Assembly: GCA_009936765.1 (NCBI GenBank)
Contig: JAACDL010000195.1
Location: 1-5,082 of the forward strand
Direction of reading: 5' to 3'
Origin: Methanobacteriota archaeon
Lineage (GTDB): Archaea > Thermoplasmatota > Poseidoniia > Poseidoniales > Poseidoniaceae
Length of the DNA stretch: 5,082 nucleotides
In this document: positions 1 to 5,082 of the stretch, piece by piece
How positions within the stretch are numbered: the stretch's first letter is position 1
Layout: each line of letters opens with the position of its first letter
Notes under the pieces: generated by a model
Told to the model about the DNA's origin: nothing
What the model saw: only the letters and a program-made list of their open reading frames with translations
The model's database searches: none
Position numbers and translations under genes: made by a program

Positions 1-3000
1 ATTGGGTCTGCAGCAGGGGCAACTTACGGCCAAGAAGGCGTTGCAGTAATGATTGGACTTGGAACGCTTCTTCTCCATGGTTTAGCATATTTCCGAAAAT
101 CTGGAAACCTTGCATCACTGGGTATCGCTGTTTCATATCTCTGGATTGGCTTACATGCAATCAGTAACGATTGGATACTATTTGGAATCGATATAATACC
201 ATTCGAAGACGAGTTGCTGTTGTTCTTACTGATGTTCGGAGTTACAGGAATCAACGCAATTATGGCAACAAGGTTTGCTGAAGCCGAAAACTGGTTTTCA
301 ATAGCATTCAAGGGCATGGGGCTAGGAAAACCTGGCCTTTGGTCGGTTTCGGTAGGGCTAGGTATGGTGGGTGCTTTACTTGCAATCGCTTCTAATCGTT
401 TAGAAACCGGTTATGCAATCGCACAACTAATCCTTCTAATCTCAGCATTTGGGCCTTCTTATCTAGTTGTGAGAGGCGAGAATTGGGAAAGATTGCAACG
501 TGATGCATTGTGGCCAGCGCCTATTATGTTAGCAGTTCTGATTTTGATGGTTAGGGGAGTAATAGAGCCTCCTTTCTCAGAACCATGGTCAATCTATGCC
601 GTGTTTAGTGCAGGTATTACAGCAATGGCATTACTAAATCACCAACATGCTGTCTCAGACCACGTATTGTGGATTGGTTCAATAGTTACGGCAATTTTGC
701 TAACTCTACTAATCCCTGCCGAAGAAACAGTCTTTGCTCGCACTCTGTTATTTTGCCAATTCATAGTATGGGCGGGTCTTGGCGTATTGGCAGTCCAGAG
801 AGATTCCCCGTCACTAGCAGGTACAGCGGTCCTGGCGCCATGGGTATGGCTATTCTTGTTCACAAGCAATCTTGAAAGCCGTCTTATTTCGGTAGATATT
901 ATCCCGATTAATATCGCGGAGACAGACCTCACATTGTACATGCTTATGTTGATCGGGATTCAAGTTCCATTGAATATGAAACTAGGAGACACGGGAGTGA
1001 ATCTAGCAGGTAGGCTTGCAGGTTTGTCAGAATTGAGTGCACGTATGCGCGACAGTGGAAACCTACGTTTGTGGAATATTAGTTTCATAACCATTCTTTC
1101 AACACTCGTTTTCATCAGCAACCCGGGAGTGATACCGTGGTATGGAATCACCTCTATTATGGGACTGATACTGATTTACCATTCTGTAGCAATGCGAATG
1201 GATCGGCACCAAGGTACTCCAAGGACGATTTTGGTAGCATGGTCAATCACGGCATTAATTTTGCAGTGGAGGTTTGGATTTGGCGCAATTTGGATCGCAC
1301 TTCTAGGACTCTCTTCTGTTCTAATCGTTAGTTGGTCTGAAGACAATGCTAACCGTCTCGAACAAGGGCAAAAACTGTCACATCAGGCGCTATTGCCAGA
1401 GAAGTTAATCACAACTTGTCTTGGTTTCATCGCTCTGATGATGATGCTAATCGCACTCGATGAGCCACTAATATCGAGTTTAACGGGGAGTGATATATTG
1501 CCAAATGACACCACCAATCTAAGATTGGCCGCTATTGCTAGTATCATGGCAGTTGGAGGACTGTACCTGCCTAGGGCTGCAACATTGGAAAAACTTCTAC
1601 CTTCTGCAATCGCTAGTATTGCAGTTCTAGTCACAGTAGGTTTAGCTGCAATTAGTTTAGATGATAGCCTAACACTTGGATTGGCAGGAATCAGCTTTGT
1701 TCTTACTGGGGCATGGCTTGCGGCTCAAGGCGAAATTAGGTCGCGACTTAATCAGGTCACACAAAGAAATCAAAGGATTGAGAAGTATCTTGACAGAACC
1801 TCACAAAACGAAAAGGAAGTCGCAGTTTCAGAATCTCAATCCAATATACGCATGATAGATGCCGAGTTATTACAACTCGCTGAAAAGCAAGAAAAGCGCT
1901 CCAGAAGGCGCTCCTCATCTGGAGAATATGACCTAATTGTAGGGGATATTCACCATAAACCAACTATTGTGATTTCATTCATTTCAATAACCCTCCTGGT
2001 AGGAATCTACTTTTCATGGATTAGTGGCGAATCGCTGTTAGCCATTTCAATGGCCTCTTTCATCTCAATTCTGTTCATCGGAATTGCTCGATGGAGGGCA
2101 GAACAAGTCAACCTTCAATTGCCAGATATAATGGGAATCGAATCTCCAGTTGCTGTAACCATGGCAGGATTGACACTAATTCAAATTGCAGGAAGATTAG
2201 GAGATTCCAATGTTCAATTAGAACAGCAATGGGAATTGTTAGTGCTTTTAGGATCACTAATTCTACTCGCAGTGATTTCATTAGTTGGCAGAAAAGATCT
2301 CGGATTAAGAATACCGTCCGATCTAGAAGGGATAGTTCTACTAATGCTCTCTTCAAGGCTATTGACTTCTTTGATGGGAGTTGACACAATACAACTTATT
2401 CCAACTTTCAGTAATGAGAACTCATGGGTAATTCCTGTATGGTCTATGGAGGCTTTCTTAGTATTGGCTGTACTTCTATTCGAATGGGTAGAATCCGAGA
2501 GAATCAAGAGAGAGTTAGGTGATCACAGAGGCGCTGCGGGAAGATTCGCTTGGGCGGTAATGATAATTTCAATTTCCTTTGGGATAGCGGGAATTGTCGC
2601 AGGAGTATTTGCTCTAAAGAATGCAATAAAATGGATCCAGCCGGCAGTTCCTTTGGGAGTAGGCCTGTTCTTGCCTATCAGTTGGCATGCACTGGGCAGT
2701 TGGATTGGTATCTTGGATGAAACAACTGCAATATTTTCTATTCTCATCGGACTATTCGGTCTAGCCACAGCAATTACTTGTACGGTAGTGAAGAATGAAG
2801 TTTGGATACCAACCGGTCTTTGGCTTGGCCACTTACTCATACCAGCAGGGGCCTTTTCTCAATACGAGCAAACAACGGTATTGATGATGGTCGCAGTTTT
2901 GGCAGTTTCAACCACTTCATGGCTAATCGGAGTGATTACACTTAGGAGAGCTTGGCGTGTATTCGGTGCGCTTGATTTGCTATTAGCCTGGATTATTGCA

Positions 3001-3126
3001 GGTATTTTGATTTTAGCAGGGGCTACAGAATTAATGATTCTGATTATGTTGCTTGCAACAGCCGTGCTACTCGGCCTTGTAACATGGCTAGGTCAGAAGT
3101 TTGAACAACAAATCGCTACAACTTAG
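1..3126 (+). CDS. Giant polytopic membrane protein, function unknown (5' partial)
   Basis: The frame is open from base 1 to the TAG at 3124-3126, giving at least 1041 residues. The first internal ATG is at 49 (residue 1 in the numbering used here, 1025 aa from there). It has only a weak purine stretch (GAAGG) ten bases upstream, and the 16 codons before it read as ordinary small-residue protein, so the true start probably lies outside the window. About 32 hydrophobic segments are visible: roughly 19 between residues 1 and 560 and 13 between 637 and 1015. Loops alternate between Arg/Lys-rich ones (14-20, 142-153, 331-340, 383-392, 748-754, 814-832) and short acidic or proline-rich ones (39-53, 172-180, 273-293, 471-491, 777-793). 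By the positive-inside rule this means stacked hairpins, although the topology of the last six segments is ambiguous. No catalytic, transporter or glycosyltransferase motif was recognised. The many-helix plan recalls DUF2339/COG5373-like proteins, but I see no signature of that family. The convergent sugar genes do not constrain its role. Confidence 0.85.
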   Translation: MGSAAGATYGQEGVAVMIGLGTLLLHGLAYFRKSGNLASLGIAVSYLWIGLHAISNDWILFGIDIIPFEDELLLFLLMFGVTGINAIMATRFAEAENWFSIAFKGMGLGKPGLWSVSVGLGMVGALLAIASNRLETGYAIAQLILLISAFGPSYLVVRGENWERLQRDALWPAPIMLAVLILMVRGVIEPPFSEPWSIYAVFSAGITAMALLNHQHAVSDHVLWIGSIVTAILLTLLIPAEETVFARTLLFCQFIVWAGLGVLAVQRDSPSLAGTAVLAPWVWLFLFTSNLESRLISVDIIPINIAETDLTLYMLMLIGIQVPLNMKLGDTGVNLAGRLAGLSELSARMRDSGNLRLWNISFITILSTLVFISNPGVIPWYGITSIMGLILIYHSVAMRMDRHQGTPRTILVAWSITALILQWRFGFGAIWIALLGLSSVLIVSWSEDNANRLEQGQKLSHQALLPEKLITTCLGFIALMMMLIALDEPLISSLTGSDILPNDTTNLRLAAIASIMAVGGLYLPRAATLEKLLPSAIASIAVLVTVGLAAISLDDSLTLGLAGISFVLTGAWLAAQGEIRSRLNQVTQRNQRIEKYLDRTSQNEKEVAVSESQSNIRMIDAELLQLAEKQEKRSRRRSSSGEYDLIVGDIHHKPTIVISFISITLLVGIYFSWISGESLLAISMASFISILFIGIARWRAEQVNLQLPDIMGIESPVAVTMAGLTLIQIAGRLGDSNVQLEQQWELLVLLGSLILLAVISLVGRKDLGLRIPSDLEGIVLLMLSSRLLTSLMGVDTIQLIPTFSNENSWVIPVWSMEAFLVLAVLLFEWVESERIKRELGDHRGAAGRFAWAVMIISISFGIAGIVAGVFALKNAIKWIQPAVPLGVGLFLPISWHALGSWIGILDETTAIFSILIGLFGLATAITCTVVKNEVWIPTGLWLGHLLIPAGAFSQYEQTTVLMMVAVLAVSTTSWLIGVITLRRAWRVFGALDLLLAWIIAGILILAGATELMILIMLLATAVLLGLVTWLGQKFEQQIATT
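1726..1959 (+). other. Charged cytoplasmic linker with predicted coiled coil, inside the membrane protein
   Basis: Residues about 560-637 (counted from the ATG at 49) are the only long hydrophilic stretch in the protein. The segment is rich in Glu, Gln, Lys, Arg and Asn, and includes a helical run around 562-590 and another around 598-618. It ends in a very basic serine patch (RSRRRSSSGE, 617-626) before a short GDIHH stretch and the next membrane helix. Alternating-loop topology places it in the cytoplasm after helix 19. It splits the protein into 19-helix and 13-helix blocks and may serve for oligomerisation or for docking a soluble partner. The coiled coil is judged by eye from composition and spacing; no heptad score was computed. 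Confidence 0.5.
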
Positions 3127-4643
3127 TCGACGAGAGTGTCTCTGAGTGTTGCAATTATCTGTTCTACAGATTCAACTGCATCGGAATATTTGAAACCTGG
3201 CGATATTCTTAGAGATACATTGGTTTTAGCCTGTGTGCCAGAGTTTCTAATTCCGATTGAAATGCCATCAATTTCTAACAACATAAGGTTCGCTTCACCA
3301 ATTAGTCCATGCCGCTTCATGGGTCCAAGTTTCGAAGTAGCAATGTGTTCGACAGTATCTGCTAGAGCGTTATTGCCAGTCCATCTTGAACGAACGGAGT
3401 TTTTGATAGAAGTACGTTGCTTGAACCCCCTTTCAAACGGTTCAACCCTCTCTTTACAGGACATTGCACATAGCACAATTAGCATACTTGCAACGCCATC
3501 TCCGACCAAGCACCTTCCTCCATTAGGATTAGGTGCGGACATTACCAAATGCCCAGAGTCTTCCACTCCCAAGACATTGCAAGAACTACCCCTCAGTGCT
3601 TGAGATAGCCACCTATCTCCAACTGCAGTCTGCGAAAAATCGACCTTCGCCCGGAGTCTATCTAGGGAAGACATCAGTGCAAGGTCGGACTCGATGCTTG
3701 CAGCAAGGTGCCAATCACCCTTTGCAGATCTCAAAATGTGGTCAGCCATTTCATCACCATCTACAACTCTACATCCAGTTTCAGTTGATTGAATTAGCAA
3801 GCATCTGTCTCCATCTCCATCCAAAGCGGCGGCTATGATTTCTCCCGTAGGCCTTTGTGTAAGCGAATTGATTAGAACATGTTCACTATTGGCAGCTTCA
3901 GCCCAAGTCCAAGAATCACTAGGGGATAACTCACCAGCACCGCAATTGTCATTCAGAGCCTTGGCATTTACAGATACTTCAGTAGCGGTGATTCCGTATT
4001 GCTTTAGAAAAGAAGCGAGCCAATTAGAGGCAGCCCCCTTTGAAGAGTCTACTACAAGTTCGATGTGGGCGGGGGAAGAAAACAATCCCGAAAATTCTGC
4101 AATTCTAACGACCAGCAATTCTTGGTGTGCTAAATCAGCGTTGAAGTGAGAATCAGGCTCAGATAGTTCTTGTTGGTGGATCAAATCCACCTCCCTTTCT
4201 TCAGCAGCAAGTTGGATAACTAACTCTGAAATTTCCCTCTCTAACTCAGGACTAGTTTTGAAACCGGACGAATCAAAAACTTTGATTCCAGAATCAGTCA
4301 CAGGATTATGGCTTGCAGTAATCATACATCCAAGCGCAGATTTTGTTTCTAAAAGTGCGTTGTGAAGTGCAGGTGTTGCGCATACGCCACCGTGAGTTAC
4401 GGTACATCCACCAAGGTGCAAACCCGTAGTTAGTGACGACACTAAATCGGGGTTATCGGGCCTGTTGTCCCATCCAATGATGACATTCGAGCCAATTTCA
4501 ACAATCCTCGACAATGCCTCGCCAACCAAGCGCATTAGTCTAGTTGAGATATATCGTTGTTCGATTAACTGCGAAACATCATCTTCGTCATCTACGGGGG
4601 AATTGGAGACTTCACCTCTAATCCCGTCGGTCCCGAATAGCAT
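3123..4643 (-). CDS. glmM: Phosphohexomutase, probable phosphoglucosamine mutase (GlmM/PMM/PGM family)
   Basis: This is a 506-residue alpha-D-phosphohexomutase with all four domain signatures in order: the N-terminal FGTDGIRG (residues 3-10); the active-site TASHNP (109-114), whose Ser111 is the expected phosphoserine; the metal-binding DGDGDR (275-280; Asp275, 277, 279); the TAVGDRW loop (339-345); the sugar-binding GVEDSGH (359-365); and the C-terminal phosphate loop RNSGTQ (466-471). The family interconverts hexose 6- and 1-phosphates through a bisphosphate intermediate in the cytoplasm. The start at 4643 puts FGTDG at residue 3, as is usual for GlmM, and follows a good GGTGA site. Frames starting upstream (4673 or TTG 4727) would run into the preceding gene. 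The protein is longer than the usual 440-460 aa, partly through an acidic insert near residues 14-26. The adjacent GlmU-like gene favours glucosamine phosphate as substrate, but phosphomannomutase or phosphoglucomutase activity remains possible because the sugar loop has Asp where GlmM usually has Gln. Confidence 0.93.
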   Translation of the reverse strand: MLFGTDGIRGEVSNSPVDDEDDVSQLIEQRYISTRLMRLVGEALSRIVEIGSNVIIGWDNRPDNPDLVSSLTTGLHLGGCTVTHGGVCATPALHNALLETKSALGCMITASHNPVTDSGIKVFDSSGFKTSPELEREISELVIQLAAEEREVDLIHQQELSEPDSHFNADLAHQELLVVRIAEFSGLFSSPAHIELVVDSSKGAASNWLASFLKQYGITATEVSVNAKALNDNCGAGELSPSDSWTWAEAANSEHVLINSLTQRPTGEIIAAALDGDGDRCLLIQSTETGCRVVDGDEMADHILRSAKGDWHLAASIESDLALMSSLDRLRAKVDFSQTAVGDRWLSQALRGSSCNVLGVEDSGHLVMSAPNPNGGRCLVGDGVASMLIVLCAMSCKERVEPFERGFKQRTSIKNSVRSRWTGNNALADTVEHIATSKLGPMKRHGLIGEANLMLLEIDGISIGIRNSGTQAKTNVSLRISPGFKYSDAVESVEQIIATLRDTLVD

Positions 4644-4646
4644 GGA

Positions 4647-4653
4647 ATCACCC
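4647..4653 (-). promoter_or_regulatory. Ribosome-binding site of the phosphohexomutase gene, overlapping the upstream stop codon
   Basis: On the minus strand GGGTGAT lies four bases (after GGTGA) before the ATG at 4643-4641. It is complementary to the conserved ATCACC near the 3' end of 16S rRNA. The TGA within it is the stop codon of the upstream beta-helix gene. It supports 4643 as the start codon and suggests translational coupling of the two genes. Confidence 0.75.
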
Positions 4654-5082
4654 AATCTTAGAATCAGAATCATAGATTCCAGTGACGGTAGTATTTGGCA
4701 TAACCATGCATCTTGCTCCAAGAACAACTCCTGGGTTAGTTACCGCATTACAACCTAATTGCGAACCTTCTCCAATTATTGCTCCGAATTTCCTTAATCC
4801 CGACGCAATTCTTTCTCCTTCAATTCTAACATGAACTTCGCCACCGTCGTTTCTAAGGTTCGAGAGTTTCACACCAGCTCCTAAGTTTACATTTGGCCCA
4901 AGTACAGAATCTCCAACATAATTGAAGTGTGGGGCTTTGGCTCCCGGTAGCAAAACACTGTGCTTGGTTTCACTTGCATGCCCGACTAATGCATCAGCAC
5001 ATATCCAAGAATATTCTCTGATGTAAGCGCCGTGTCGAATAATCGCATTTGGTCCAACGTATGCTGGGCCAATGATGTGGAC
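4648..5082 (-). CDS. GlmU/ST0452-like left-handed beta-helix acetyltransferase domain (5' partial)
   Basis: The frame enters at the right edge and ends at TGA (4650-4648), giving 144 C-terminal residues. Hexapeptide-type turns (IIGPAYVGPNAIIRHGAYI, then IIGEGSQLGCNAV and VVLGARCMVMPN) indicate a left-handed beta-helix. The core contains VGHASETKHS (33-42), PHFNYVGDS (51-59) and NLGAG (66-70). These match the acetyltransferase centre of GlmU: Arg22, Lys40, His52, Tyr55, Asn66 and Asn75 have the same spacing as E. coli Arg333, Lys351, His363, Tyr366, Asn377 and Asn386 (numbers from memory). The likely reaction is acetyl-CoA-dependent N-acetylation of glucosamine-1-phosphate or a related amino-sugar phosphate. 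Family members usually carry an N-terminal nucleotidyltransferase domain making UDP-GlcNAc or another NDP-sugar; that part would lie outside the window and cannot be confirmed. The gene is immediately upstream of the phosphohexomutase and evidently cotranscribed with it. Specificity between GlcN-1-P, GalN-1-P and a plain sugar nucleotidyltransferase role is open. Confidence 0.88.
   Translation of the reverse strand, partial: VHIIGPAYVGPNAIIRHGAYIREYSWICADALVGHASETKHSVLLPGAKAPHFNYVGDSVLGPNVNLGAGVKLSNLRNDGGEVHVRIEGERIASGLRKFGAIIGEGSQLGCNAVTNPGVVLGARCMVMPNTTVTGIYDSDSKIG

Noticed and set aside
49..51. ATG at 49 as the true start of the membrane protein
   Set aside because: The frame is open and protein-like back to base 1, and the upstream purine run (GAAGG) is weak and distant. 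A 5' extension is more likely, although this cannot be settled inside the window.
669..2840. Overlapping frames within the membrane gene on both strands (for example 669-875 +, 639-941 -, 2091-2384 +, 2523-2840 -)
   Set aside because: All are shadows of the long frame, with no motifs, initiation signals or hydrophobic pattern of their own.
3130..3146. Small inverted repeat AGAG-TGT-CTCT near the convergent stops, as a terminator
   Set aside because: The stem is only four pairs with no T-run, and it lies inside the last codons of the mutase. It is compatible with chance.
3136..4149. Open frames on the + strand opposite the phosphohexomutase (3136-3603, 3533-3838, 3835-4149)
   Set aside because: They lie antisense to a gene with every family motif intact, overlap one another, have no ribosome-binding site, and encode no recognisable domain.
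4644..4727. Longer N-terminus for the mutase starting at TTG 4727 or ATG 4673
   Set aside because: It would overlap the upstream beta-helix gene and add 28 or 10 residues before the conserved FGTDGIRG, which normally starts near residue 3. The GGTGA site supports ATG 4643.
4648..4953. TTG at 4953 as the start of the beta-helix protein
   Set aside because: Residues upstream in the same frame contain further hexapeptide turns and the conserved Arg22 and Lys40, so the protein clearly continues past the window edge.

Overview
The window is coding almost from end to end and holds three genes, two of them cut by the window edges. Nothing in it is mobile: no RNA gene, CRISPR array, insertion sequence or integrase was seen. 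Base composition is slightly AT-rich by eye and uniform. The GGTGA ribosome-binding site, the tight gene packing and the style of the proteins would fit an uncultured marine planktonic archaeon such as Poseidoniales (Marine Group II). This is an impression, not proof; an uncultured bacterium is not excluded.

Left and middle (1-3126, + strand): one very long open frame, already open at base 1, encodes the C-terminal 1041 residues or more of a giant polytopic membrane protein. I count about 32 hydrophobic segments. They form repeated helical hairpins, and a charged, coiled-coil-like stretch of about 75 residues separates 19 helices from 13. I do not recognise the family. A short G-x-D-I-I/L-P motif recurs in four loops that all fall on the predicted outer face. 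This protein is the best candidate in the window for something undescribed.

Right (3123-5082, - strand): a two-gene operon read right to left. The upstream gene (4648-5082, 5' end outside the window) gives the C-terminal 144 residues of a left-handed beta-helix sugar-phosphate acetyltransferase/nucleotidyltransferase of the GlmU/ST0452 type. Four bases later comes a complete phosphohexomutase of the GlmM/PMM/PGM superfamily (3123-4643, 506 aa). Together they point to amino-sugar nucleotide synthesis: the mutase makes a hexosamine-1-phosphate, and the beta-helix enzyme acetylates it and may also activate it to a UDP-sugar for surface glycans or protein glycosylation.

The membrane gene and the mutase gene converge tail to tail and overlap by 4 bp at their stop codons, so no terminator fits between them. 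Both transcription starts lie outside the window, so no promoter can be described. No gene-free stretch longer than 4 bases is present.
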